Shown here piece after piece: positions 1 through 6,785 of a stretch of DNA of 9,861 nt. The position numbers and the translations under genes are program-made. This stretch comes from Candidatus Tayloriibacteriota bacterium (GTDB taxonomy: Bacteria > Patescibacteriota > Minisyncoccia > Phycocordibacterales > UBA11359), in contig DMQX01000090.1 in the NCBI GenBank assembly GCA_003455555.1, positions 1 to 9,861 of the forward strand, read 5' to 3'. Every line of letters starts with the position of its first letter. Position 1 is the stretch's first letter. The notes beneath the pieces were generated by a model, which had not been told where the DNA came from, did no database searches, and worked only from the letters and a program-made list of their open reading frames with translations.

Positions 1-37
1 GGAGTCTCGTGGGCTCGGAGATGTGTATAAGAGACAG
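1..37 (+). other. Illumina Nextera adapter left on the contig end (not genomic)
   Basis: Positions 4-37 read exactly as the Nextera transposase read-2 adapter, ending in the Tn5 mosaic end AGATGTGTATAAGAGACAG at 19-37. Bases 1-3 (GGA) fall where the i7 index of the library primer would end. This is untrimmed library sequence. It creates a false upstream start: a GTG at 23 inside the mosaic end is in frame with the L25 gene and would add ten spurious residues beginning M/V-Y-K-R-Q. Real DNA starts at about 38. The match is read directly from the sequence; the index interpretation of bases 1-3 is only an inference. Confidence 0.97.
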
Positions 38-40
38 ATA

Positions 41-46
41 TATAAT
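41..46 (+). promoter_or_regulatory. -10 box for the L25 gene, leaderless geometry
   Basis: A perfect TATAAT lies at 41-46 and is followed by exactly six bases (AGTCCA) before the ATG at 53. A start site 7 bases after the hexamer would be the A of the ATG. The -35 region cannot be seen because the genomic sequence is cut at the adapter junction, and there is no TG in the extended -10 position (38-39 is AT). The same spacing recurs upstream of 2149, 5281 (- strand) and 9099, which strengthens the call. Confidence 0.6.
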
Positions 47-52
47 AGTCCA

Positions 53-736
53 ATGATTACTTTAACGGTAGAAAAACGCGAAGCTTCAGCAAAACTCGGT
101 GAACTCCGATCGAAGGGCTTTATTCCAGCTGTATTTTACGGCCATAAACAAGAATCAACCTCAATTTCAATAAAAGAAGTTGAGTTTATGAAAGCTTGGA
201 AACAAGCCGGCGAGTCCTCAGTTATCAACCTCAAAGGCAACGATATTGACCTCGAAGTACTTATTCAGGATATAGACCTTGACCCTGTGACCGACAATGT
301 TCGTCATGCGGATTTCTATGTTATTGAAAAAGGCAAGAAAGTTACAGTTAATATTCCTCTCGAATTTACCGGTGTCGCTCCAGCCGTAAAAGACCTCGGT
401 GGTATTTTGGTTAAAGTTCTTCATGAACTTGAGATCGAAGCTATGCCAAAGGATTTGCCTCACAATCTAACCGTTGATGTTGTTTCTCTTGCCACGTTTG
501 AAGATCGAATCTTCGCAAAGGATGTCGTTTTGCCAGCCGGCGTTACTCTCCTAACCAAGCCGGAAGAAGTTGTGGCTTCAGTCGCTCAGGCTGTTGAAGA
601 AGTTGTTGAAGAAGCTCCAGTTGACCTTACTGCCATCGAAGTAGAAAAGAAGGGTAAGGAAGTTAAAGAAGGTGAAGAAGGTGCTGCGGCTTCAGCTAAA
701 CCTGAAGCAAAAGGAAAAGAAGGCGCGGCAAAGTAG
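53..736 (+). CDS. rplY: 50S ribosomal protein L25, CTC form
   Basis: This 227-residue protein of the L25/CTC family binds 5S rRNA in the large ribosomal subunit. The N-terminal L25 domain spans about residues 1-92, with the typical early pattern RSKGFIPAVFYG (19-30) and the family signature LDPVTDNVRHADFY (76-89), equivalent to DPV-x(5)-H-x-DF. The C-terminal CTC beta domain spans about 95-180 and carries GGILVKVLHELEIEAMP (116-132). A low-complexity acidic and lysine-rich tail (about 181-227, rich in E, K, A and V) follows, as in many CTC-type L25 proteins. The ATG at 53 was chosen because the upstream in-frame GTG at 23 lies in adapter sequence. No Shine-Dalgarno is present; a -10 box sits six bases before the ATG. 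The next gene begins 8 bases after the stop. The family assignment is secure; the symbol follows the family (ctc is an alternative). Confidence 0.95.
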   Translation: MITLTVEKREASAKLGELRSKGFIPAVFYGHKQESTSISIKEVEFMKAWKQAGESSVINLKGNDIDLEVLIQDIDLDPVTDNVRHADFYVIEKGKKVTVNIPLEFTGVAPAVKDLGGILVKVLHELEIEAMPKDLPHNLTVDVVSLATFEDRIFAKDVVLPAGVTLLTKPEEVVASVAQAVEEVVEEAPVDLTAIEVEKKGKEVKEGEEGAAASAKPEAKGKEGAAK

Positions 737-744
737 TTTGCTGT

Positions 745-2133
745 ATGTTTCAAAAAAATAAACGCTCATTTTTAGGCATATTTTTTATTTCGCTCTTTTT
801 GTTGAGTATCGTCTTTTTGCAATCCGGGATAACTAAAGTTTTTGCTCAAACCGCTAGTAGTGGCGCTGTTGATGCACGCAAGGCTCAGCTGCAGGCGCAG
901 CTCGATGCCCTCGAACAGCAAATAAAGGACCAGCAGGTCGTACTTGACCAGAAGAAAGGTGAGACGGCTTCCATCCAGAGAGATATTTCTATCTTGGACG
1001 CAAAGATTGCCGAAGCAAAACTGGAAATAAAAAAAGCCAATGTTCTTATCGAGCAGCTCGGCTCTGATATTAATGTAAAATCCAAGACCATCAACGTTCT
1101 TTCCGGTCAGATTGATGAGAACCAGCAATCGCTCGCTCAACTCATTAAAAAAACTAACGAGATCGACACGACCTCGCTCGCGGAGATTATGCTTGGCAAT
1201 CAGGGCATTTCCGAATTCTTCAGTGATGCGGATTCCATCGAAGTGATAAAAAGTTCTCTTTTTGATGTATACGAGGCTACAAAATCGAATCGTCAATTAA
1301 CGCAGGCGCAAAAGGATGATTTGGATAAAAGAAAAAGTGCTGCAGAGGATGCGCGGCAGTTGATTGTAACAGAGCAAAATAATATTCAATCTGACGAAGC
1401 CCAAAAACAAAAATTATTGAACCTCAGTAAAACTCAGCAAAATCAATATCAAACTGTGCTCGACAGCCAGAAAAAATTAGCTGATTCTATTCGTTCGGCG
1501 CTTTTTGCTTTGCGAGATTCAGCGTCTATACCATTCGGGACGGCGCTTGATTACGCCAACTTTGCCTACAAACAAACTGGCGTGTTGCCGGCATTTATTC
1601 TGGCTATTTTAACCCAGGAATCAAATCTGGGCGCAAACATCGGAACTTGTAACCGCGCTTCTGATCCGCCGGAGAAACATTGGCAGGCTATTATGCCTGG
1701 ACCCGCCGATATTGCAGCCGGTACTTCAAAAAGAAACGATGAAGCGGCATATTTGCGAATCACCTCAGCTTTGGGTTTGAATCCGGACACTATGCCATTA
1801 TCGTGTCCTTGGAATAATGGCTGGGGCGGAGCCATGGGACCGTCACAATTTATCCCGACAACTTGGGAATCTTACGGTGCCGCTTTGGCCAACCTACTTG
1901 GTAAAACAACTGCGAATCCGTGGGAACCAAAAGATGCGATTATGGCCACCGCTTATTATATGAAGCAGCTGGGTGCAGACGCGCAAACTTTTACGGCACA
2001 GAGGACCGCAGCTCTTAAATACTATGCCGGTTCAAATTGGAGCAAGCCAGCCAACGCCTTTTATGGCGATCAGGTTATGGTCAAGGTACAGAACATCCAA
2101 ACGAACATGATAGACCCTCTACAGAATAATTAA
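745..2133 (+). CDS. Secreted coiled-coil protein with lytic transglycosylase domain (peptidoglycan hydrolase)
   Basis: This 462-residue protein has a signal peptide or N-terminal anchor: a basic start, a hydrophobic stretch at about 8-26, and a possible cleavage after VFA (32-34). A long coiled coil (about 43-255) contains LAEIMLGNQGISEFFSDADSIEVI (145-168, two adjoining parts), which resembles the hinge of PcsB/CwlO-type hydrolase regulators. The C-terminal domain (about 262-445) looks like a lysozyme-fold lytic transglycosylase: catalytic-type glutamate E292 in LAILTQESNLG, the GAMGPSQFIPTTW motif (362-374) as in MltB/SLT enzymes, the DAIMATAYYMKQLGA helix (397-411), and YYAG (426-429). An insert at about 298-355 carries C302 and C354, possibly a disulfide. 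Such enzymes cleave glycan strands to anhydromuramyl ends outside the membrane. It sits 8 bases after L25 and upstream of rodA, suggesting wall growth or division. Reaction type and partners are inferred. Confidence 0.85.
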   Translation: MFQKNKRSFLGIFFISLFLLSIVFLQSGITKVFAQTASSGAVDARKAQLQAQLDALEQQIKDQQVVLDQKKGETASIQRDISILDAKIAEAKLEIKKANVLIEQLGSDINVKSKTINVLSGQIDENQQSLAQLIKKTNEIDTTSLAEIMLGNQGISEFFSDADSIEVIKSSLFDVYEATKSNRQLTQAQKDDLDKRKSAAEDARQLIVTEQNNIQSDEAQKQKLLNLSKTQQNQYQTVLDSQKKLADSIRSALFALRDSASIPFGTALDYANFAYKQTGVLPAFILAILTQESNLGANIGTCNRASDPPEKHWQAIMPGPADIAAGTSKRNDEAAYLRITSALGLNPDTMPLSCPWNNGWGGAMGPSQFIPTTWESYGAALANLLGKTTANPWEPKDAIMATAYYMKQLGADAQTFTAQRTAALKYYAGSNWSKPANAFYGDQVMVKVQNIQTNMIDPLQNN

Positions 2134-2142
2134 TGATATACT
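2134..2142 (+). promoter_or_regulatory. Extended -10 promoter before the 2149 gene, leaderless geometry
   Basis: TGA-TATACT matches the extended -10 form TGn-TATAAT with one mismatch in the hexamer (2137-2142). It begins immediately after the TAA stop of the upstream gene, so its TGA is also a tandem in-frame stop. Six bases separate the hexamer from the ATG at 2149, so the transcript would start at or beside the start codon. No recognisable -35 is present at 17 bases upstream. This would let the downstream gene and rodA be expressed apart from the L25 unit. Confidence 0.55.
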
Positions 2143-2148
2143 TCTGTT

Positions 2149-2928
2149 ATGAGATCTCAATGGGCGGCAAAACGGAAGCTGGTATATGGTACGACAACTT
2201 TTGTTTTTCTGGCCGTTCTTATCGGTGTGCCGCTATTTTTCTTTCTTCATAAGACCCCGACTTGTTTTGATGGCGTAAAAAACCAAAATGAAAAAGGTGT
2301 GGATTGCGGCGGTATTTGCACTAGACTTTGTCCTTCTGATATTTCTGCGCCAATCGTGCTGTGGCAGAGATCTTTCCAGGCCTCAACTGGTGTTTACAGT
2401 TTGGTCGCGTATATTCAAAACCCAAATGTGCTGTCTCGTGTCGATAATGTTGGCTATGTTTTCCGTCTATACGATAAAGATAACGCCATGATTACTGAGA
2501 GAGCGGGTCGAACATTTTTGCCGGCCAATCAATCGTTCGCAGTTTTTGAAGCTGGGGTTCGTACCGGTACACGCGTGCCGGTTAGGACAACTTTTGAATT
2601 TACCGAGTCACCATCCTGGAGTCAAAATTTGGCCGACTACAAAGATCCAACCATCTCCGCTGAAAACATAAATTTGACTGATGGTTCATCGCCTCGGATC
2701 GATGCATCTGTTCATAACTTTTCGTTAAATATGATCAAAACTCTTGGGGTTATTGCGATAGTTTATGACGCCGAAGATAACGCTATTACTGCGTCCAGAA
2801 CTGTCGTAGAAGACTTGAAGCCTCAAAGTAGCGCAGCTGTGACTTTTACCTGGCCCACGCCGTTCGCAAGTCCCGTCGTTCGTAAAGAAATTATTCTCCG
2901 AATATATCCCGCTGGAATTGCAATCTAG
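2149..2928 (+). CDS. Single-pass membrane protein with four-cysteine motif, function unknown
   Basis: I do not recognise a function for this 259-residue protein. It has a short basic N-terminus (RKRK-like charges at 2-10) and one hydrophobic helix (about 13-33), so most of the chain should lie outside the cytoplasm. Directly after the helix is a compact cysteine cluster, C39, C53, C57 and C61, with the pattern CFDGVKNQNEKGVDCGG, a module seen in various secreted proteins (C-DG-x-N-x(2)-E-x-GVDCGG-C). The remainder (about 66-259) is beta-rich and looks like two related all-beta domains: VYSLVAYIQNPN (82-93) and IDASVHNFSLN (184-194) each open a strand-rich unit, as in FxLYD/Ig-like domains. 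It lies between a wall hydrolase and rodA, 5 bases before the latter, so an envelope role is plausible. The start is supported by the -10 box six bases upstream. There is no Shine-Dalgarno. Confidence 0.8.
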   Translation: MRSQWAAKRKLVYGTTTFVFLAVLIGVPLFFFLHKTPTCFDGVKNQNEKGVDCGGICTRLCPSDISAPIVLWQRSFQASTGVYSLVAYIQNPNVLSRVDNVGYVFRLYDKDNAMITERAGRTFLPANQSFAVFEAGVRTGTRVPVRTTFEFTESPSWSQNLADYKDPTISAENINLTDGSSPRIDASVHNFSLNMIKTLGVIAIVYDAEDNAITASRTVVEDLKPQSSAAVTFTWPTPFASPVVRKEIILRIYPAGIAI

Positions 2929-2933
2929 AGCAT

Positions 2934-4079
2934 ATGCTTCAGAAAGGACAGACACTGATTTTTAAAATGTGGCAGCAACTTGACTGGGTGCTTCTTTTTT
3001 CTGTCCTACCTATCATGGGTGCAGGGCTTATTACCATGAACGCTTTCGTGGGGAGTAATTATCTTTTCGATAAGCAGCTGATATCCATTGCCATCTCGTT
3101 AGCTGTTTTTTTTATGTTGTGCCTGGTGGATTTCCGGTTCTTGAGACGAACTTCGGTAATCGTAACTTTGTTTTTGATCTCTTGCGGAGTTCTTCTTGTT
3201 CTTTTTGTGTTAGGGCATACGGCTAAAGGCGCACAAAGCTGGTTTCGTTTTGGCAGCTTCGCACTGGAGCCTGGCGATCCGATCAAGCTGGTCGTCATTT
3301 TACTTTTGGCCAAATATTTTTCGCGGCGCCATATCGAAATCGCTAATATTCGCCATCTTTTTGTGTCCGGTTTTTATGCTCTGATTATTTTCGTGCTGAT
3401 TTTCCTGCAGCCGGACTTCGGTTCAGCAATAATTATTTTTTGCATTTGGTTCGGCATGGTTTTTGCCTCCGGCATTTCGCGTAAGCATATTATCGCCGTG
3501 CTCCTTATCGGCGCCGTCCTTTTTGGCGGCGCCTGGCTGTATGTTCTGAAGCCATATCAAAAGGATCGTGTTTTGAACTTCGTCCATCCTTTGGCCAATA
3601 TCCGAGGTTCCGGATACAACGCTTATCAATCAACGATCGCGGTCGGATCTGGTCAAATTATCGGCAAGGGGATTGGTTATGGCACGCAGTCCCGTTTGAA
3701 TTTTCTGCCTGAATATCAGACTGACTTTATTTTTGCGGCCTTTGCCGAGGAGTGGGGTTTTATAGGAGCTTTATCGGTAATTTTATTGGCCACGTTGTTT
3801 ATTTGGCGTATTTTTATGAATGCGTTGGAGGGTGCAACTAATTTTGAAATGCTGTATGGGATTGGTCTGGCGGTATTTTTCGCCAGTCATTTTATAATAA
3901 ATATCGGCATGAATATTGGCATTTTGCCGGTCACCGGTATCACTGTGCCGTTCATGAGTTATGGTGGAACGCACCTGCTGACCGAATTTATCGGTCTCGG
4001 GATTTTGATGGGCATGAGACGCTATAGAAAAGTTGCAGGCCTTACGCCCGGCACCTCTGATATTGTCGGGGTCGGTTAG
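2934..4079 (+). CDS. rodA: RodA/FtsW family SEDS peptidoglycan polymerase, RodA-like
   Basis: This 381-residue polytopic membrane protein has about ten hydrophobic helices, the usual length for RodA. SEDS proteins polymerise lipid II into glycan strands, working with a class B penicillin-binding protein. Visible motifs: GAQSWFRFG (99-107, with the conserved tryptophan W103), LQPDFGSA (158-165), KPYQKDRVLNFVHP (206-219, RodA-like), FLPEYQTDFIFA (257-268, with the putative catalytic aspartate D264), AEEWGF (271-276), and GILPVTGITVPFMSYGG (329-345). The conserved PSE triplet after the tryptophan loop is PGD here (113-115). RodA rather than FtsW is favoured by the KPYQ and PVTGI motifs, though no PBP2 or MreB gene is in the window to confirm it. 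It begins 5 bases after the preceding stop with no clear ribosome site, so translation is probably coupled. Its 3' end converges with the - strand glycosyltransferase 23 bases away. Confidence 0.92.
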   Translation: MLQKGQTLIFKMWQQLDWVLLFSVLPIMGAGLITMNAFVGSNYLFDKQLISIAISLAVFFMLCLVDFRFLRRTSVIVTLFLISCGVLLVLFVLGHTAKGAQSWFRFGSFALEPGDPIKLVVILLLAKYFSRRHIEIANIRHLFVSGFYALIIFVLIFLQPDFGSAIIIFCIWFGMVFASGISRKHIIAVLLIGAVLFGGAWLYVLKPYQKDRVLNFVHPLANIRGSGYNAYQSTIAVGSGQIIGKGIGYGTQSRLNFLPEYQTDFIFAAFAEEWGFIGALSVILLATLFIWRIFMNALEGATNFEMLYGIGLAVFFASHFIINIGMNIGILPVTGITVPFMSYGGTHLLTEFIGLGILMGMRRYRKVAGLTPGTSDIVGVG

Positions 4080-4102
4080 GTTTCTTCAATTTAATATTTA
4101 GG

Positions 4103-5281
4103 TTAGTACTGAGCGAAAGTTTCGGTATGCATTTTCTGTTTGGAAAATTCTGTCATTACTCGATGTTTGAGATTGATTCCTAACGTTTTTGCGTATTCTT
4201 TATTGCTGAGTAATTCGTCGAACGCGGCGGCAAAAGACTGTTCGACTTTTTCATTGAAAGGCACAAGCAGTCCGAGGTCGGGCAAATTAATGATTTCGGG
4301 AATACCACCAACGGCACTAGCTACGACAGGTAACTCGGCTAATCCGGCTTCTAGGATCACGTAGGGCAGAGCCTCTGTTCTGGAAGTTAAACTAAAGATG
4401 TCAAAAGCTTTCAAATATCTTTTGGCGTCTTCAATGGATCCGACAAGGATCGCTCGGTCGCTAATTCCAAGTTCAGAAATTTGCGCGGACAAGCGTGTCC
4501 TCTCCTCGCCTTCACCGATAATGATAAAAAAAGTGTCAGGGTGTTTTTTAAGGACCAAAGCGAAGGCTCGAAGTCCGATATCTAATCCTTTGTTGGTGTG
4601 AAGTTCGGAGATTGTACCTATCCAGGCTGAGTGTTCATTTATTATTGTTGTCGTGTTCGCAGTAGTGGCACCAAGCAGTAACTGGCGTGCTTCGTCCCGG
4701 TTAAAAAAATCAAGGTCAGTCGCGCCGTTTTCATTGCCGACCCCATTGAAAATAACTTTAATTTTATTTGCTCTTATAAAAGGGAATTTCAAGATCTGCT
4801 CAGCGGTTTTTTGGGACACAGTGATTGTTGTGTGTGCACACATGACTGTAACCCACTGTAAAAACGAAATGGCCAATCTAGAAATGGCACCGCGTTTTTC
4901 ATTAAAAGCCCAGCCGTGCGCGGTAAAAATAATTTTTGGCACTCGACAAATTCGTCCGGCCACCGCGCCGACTCCGCCGATCTTGGTACTGTTTAGGTGC
5001 ACAACATCCGGTTTTTCTTTTTTGAAAATTCTGATTAGCTCAAAAAAAACCGCTAGGTCTTTGATCACGCTGACATCCCGCTGCAAGGCTTCGATCTTTA
5101 TGGTTCTGATATCGGCTGCACGCAGTTTTTCTTCTAACTCACCACCTTGACCGAATGCCACAATCACATCAAACGAATCTTTGGGCAGGGAAGTTGCCAG
5201 ATCGAAAACATATCTTTGTGCCCCGCCAAAATTTGATTTCGTGATCACGAAGATCACCTTTTTTCTGAGTAATTCCGTCAT
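4103..5281 (-). CDS. Glycosyltransferase family 4 (GT-B fold), surface glycan synthesis
   Basis: This 392-residue enzyme has the two Rossmann-like halves of GT-B retaining glycosyltransferases. The N-terminal acceptor half shows KVIFVITKSNFGGAQRYV (8-25) with the glycine-rich loop, then PDVVHLNSTKIGGVGAVAG (91-109) and FTAHGW (119-124). The C-terminal donor half opens with GTISELHTNKGLD (222-234, containing the sugar-nucleotide-binding lysine K231), then IIGEGEER (254-261). The E-x7-E motif is E303 and E311 within SRTEALPYVILEAG, followed by VASAVGGIPEII (320-331). It transfers a sugar from a nucleotide donor at the cytoplasmic membrane face; donor and acceptor cannot be read from sequence. 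Its divergent neighbour starts lipid-linked glycans, suggesting that both act on one surface polysaccharide or glycoprotein glycan. A TGg-TACGAT element lies six bases upstream of the ATG. There is no Shine-Dalgarno. Confidence 0.92.
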   Translation of the reverse strand: MTELLRKKVIFVITKSNFGGAQRYVFDLATSLPKDSFDVIVAFGQGGELEEKLRAADIRTIKIEALQRDVSVIKDLAVFFELIRIFKKEKPDVVHLNSTKIGGVGAVAGRICRVPKIIFTAHGWAFNEKRGAISRLAISFLQWVTVMCAHTTITVSQKTAEQILKFPFIRANKIKVIFNGVGNENGATDLDFFNRDEARQLLLGATTANTTTIINEHSAWIGTISELHTNKGLDIGLRAFALVLKKHPDTFFIIIGEGEERTRLSAQISELGISDRAILVGSIEDAKRYLKAFDIFSLTSRTEALPYVILEAGLAELPVVASAVGGIPEIINLPDLGLLVPFNEKVEQSFAAAFDELLSNKEYAKTLGINLKHRVMTEFSKQKMHTETFAQY

Positions 5282-5287
5282 CTGAGT

Positions 5288-5296
5288 ATCGTACCA
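5288..5296 (-). promoter_or_regulatory. Extended -10 promoter for the glycosyltransferase, leaderless geometry
   Basis: Read on the - strand, TGG-TACGAT is an extended -10 whose hexamer (5293 to 5288) keeps TA...AT but differs from consensus at two central positions. Exactly six bases (ACTCAG) separate it from the ATG at 5281. The hexamer is weak by itself; the TG extension and the spacing shared with three other genes are what support it. No convincing -35 was seen. Confidence 0.45.
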
Positions 5297-5334
5297 TGCT
5301 CATCATTACACTACTAGAGATTAAGCTGATTCTT

Positions 5335-5343
5335 TGCTATAGT
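5335..5343 (+). promoter_or_regulatory. Extended -10 promoter for the sugar-phosphate transferase
   Basis: TGC-TATAGT is a good extended -10 (hexamer 5338-5343, one mismatch to TATAAT). The ATG is 13 bases beyond it, so the transcript would carry a very short leader of about 6-7 bases with no Shine-Dalgarno (sequence ACTACT before the ATG). It lies 42 bases from the opposing - strand promoter in a 75-base shared intergenic region. Confidence 0.5.
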
Positions 5344-5356
5344 CATAACTACTACT

Positions 5357-6703
5357 ATGAAAGGACTAGGAAAAAAGGAAGCATTTGTCCTCGTACTCGG
5401 CGACCTAATTGCCCTTTTTGCGGCTCTGTGGCTGTCTCTTTTGCTCCGTTATGGAGCCTTGCCAAGCGGCGACCTGCTATCCCTGCACCTATCGGTTTTT
5501 TCAGTAATTTTTATTCTCTGGATAATCGTCTATAGCATCGCCGGCCTCTATGACAAACTAAATTTTTTTTCCGAAAGAAAACTCTCGCGAGGCCTTATCC
5601 GTGCCCAGATCATCAATTCGGCCCTGGCCATCGCCTTCTTTTATTTGATTCCGTCGGTCGCTATCACACCGAAAATCGTTTTGTTCATATATGTCGTGGT
5701 TTCTTTTGTTTTGCTCTATGTCTGGCGTGAGTTTTTGGTCACACATTTGCCGCTCCGCAAAAAGCAGCGGGCTTTGCTCATTGCAGGTGGTGATGAGATG
5801 CAGCAATTTCAGGATGAGATGAACAACAATCCTCGATATGGCATTGTTTGCGCCGCAACGATCAATCTTGATCAGGCTGATCCGGAGGAGCTTCAGCGCG
5901 ATATTGCTTCCTTGATCGAACGTGAACAGGTCAAGATCGTAATTGTCGATCTCTATCATGAAAAAGCTCAGGCCATGGTTTCAAGTCTGTACACTTTTCT
6001 TTTTTCACAAGTGATATTCATCAACTTCCACCAATTATACGAAGCGGTTTTTGATCGTATTCCATTGTCTGTGGTTACGCATTCCTGGTTCGTCGAAAAT
6101 ATTTCACCGCGCTCAAAACAGACATACGATATTTTGAAGTGGCTGATGGACACGGTTATTTCGATTATTCTTGCCGTTATAACTTTGCCGCTCACATTAG
6201 CTTCAGCTATTTTGATTAAATGGGAGGACGGCGGGGACATTTTTTTCACGCAGGACCGAATAGGCAAGAATAACGCCATAATAAAAAATTATAAATTTAG
6301 AACGATGTTCGCACATACCGAAGCTGATGGTCTGGCCAAGGATTCCCGCATGACCAAGATCGGCGCATTGCTTCGAAAGTTGCGTATCGACGAATTACCT
6401 CAACTTTTAAATGTGCTTAAAGGTGATATTTCACTCATTGGCCCTCGTCCGGAAATACCGGTGTTGGTGAAGCAGTATGAGCAGGAGGTGCCGTATTATC
6501 GGGTTCGTCATCTAATCAAACCAGGCCTTTCTGGTTGGGCGCAGCTTTATCAAAAAGATCCGCCAAAGGTTTCGGCTGACGCACAAAAAACTCAGATCAA
6601 ACTTTCTTATGATCTGTATTATATAAAGAATCGTTCGTTTGTCTTGGACCTTCGGATTGCGCTCAAAACAATCGCCGTGCTGTTGTCACGAAGTGGCGTG
6701 TAA
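5357..6703 (+). CDS. Polyprenyl-phosphate sugar-1-phosphate transferase (polyprenyl glycosylphosphotransferase)
   Basis: This 448-residue membrane enzyme of the WbaP/WcaJ type moves a sugar-1-phosphate from a nucleotide sugar onto undecaprenyl phosphate, the first step of a lipid-linked glycan. Four N-terminal membrane helices (about 9-31, 43-64, 83-103, 105-127) are followed by a Rossmann-like cytoplasmic domain (about 137-225, IAGGDE at 142-147) and YEAVFDRIPLSVV (228-240). The C-terminal bacterial sugar-transferase domain (about 255-448) begins with a hydrophobic re-entrant helix (263-287). It contains FFTQDRIG (296-303), KFRTM (313-317), the catalytic-type Asp-Glu pair D345-E346 in RIDELPQLLNVLKGDISLIG (343-362), GPRPE (362-366) and KPGLSGWAQ (388-396). 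The sugar (glucose, galactose or other) cannot be told from sequence. The stop TAA is followed directly by an in-frame TGA. The divergent GT4 gene probably extends the same glycan. Confidence 0.94.
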   Translation: MKGLGKKEAFVLVLGDLIALFAALWLSLLLRYGALPSGDLLSLHLSVFSVIFILWIIVYSIAGLYDKLNFFSERKLSRGLIRAQIINSALAIAFFYLIPSVAITPKIVLFIYVVVSFVLLYVWREFLVTHLPLRKKQRALLIAGGDEMQQFQDEMNNNPRYGIVCAATINLDQADPEELQRDIASLIEREQVKIVIVDLYHEKAQAMVSSLYTFLFSQVIFINFHQLYEAVFDRIPLSVVTHSWFVENISPRSKQTYDILKWLMDTVISIILAVITLPLTLASAILIKWEDGGDIFFTQDRIGKNNAIIKNYKFRTMFAHTEADGLAKDSRMTKIGALLRKLRIDELPQLLNVLKGDISLIGPRPEIPVLVKQYEQEVPYYRVRHLIKPGLSGWAQLYQKDPPKVSADAQKTQIKLSYDLYYIKNRSFVLDLRIALKTIAVLLSRSGV

Positions 6704-6739
6704 TGACGCAGTTGTACCGCCACCTAGTACCGACCGCTG

Positions 6740-6768
6740 TTGATTTTTATTCAGTAACAGGTTAGTAT
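6740..6768 (+). promoter_or_regulatory. Putative -35/-10 promoter for secDF
   Basis: TTGATT (6740-6745) and TAGTAT (6763-6768) are separated by 17 bases, the ideal spacing. Initiation about 7 bases downstream would give a leader of roughly 10 bases before the secD ATG at 6786. It lies in the 82-base gap after the sugar-transferase gene. Unlike the other promoters here it has a recognisable -35 but no TGn extension. Moderate support only. Confidence 0.4.
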
Positions 6769-6785
6769 TACGGACATTCAAAAAC

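Noticed and set aside
23..52. In-frame N-terminal extension of L25 from a GTG at 23
   Set aside because: The first 15 bases of the extension are Tn5 mosaic-end adapter, and the L25 family start aligns with the ATG at 53.
772..1296. Long - strand open frame of 174 codons opposite the coiled-coil gene
   Set aside because: It is antisense to the repetitive codon pattern of a coiled coil, which often leaves the opposite strand open; no motif or start signal was seen.
2940..2969. Alternative rodA start at the ATG at 2967, with AGAAAGGA upstream as a ribosome site
   Set aside because: The purine stretch ends about 20 bases before that ATG, too far for a Shine-Dalgarno, and the ATG at 2934 fits the tight operon spacing. 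It cannot be wholly excluded.
4075..4106. GGTTAG repeated at both ends of the convergent rodA/glycosyltransferase junction
   Set aside because: It is a six-base match lying within gene ends and containing the TAG stop of rodA on one side. It is expected by chance and has no hairpin between.
4653..5150. Long + strand open frame of 165 codons opposite the glycosyltransferase
   Set aside because: It is the antisense shadow of a well-supported GT4 gene with intact motifs; the shadow protein shows no domain and no promoter geometry.
6714..6732. GTACCG direct repeat (6714-6719 and 6727-6732) upstream of secD, possible operator
   Set aside because: The copies are only six bases, are not symmetrical around the promoter, and have no third copy; too weak to call a regulatory site.
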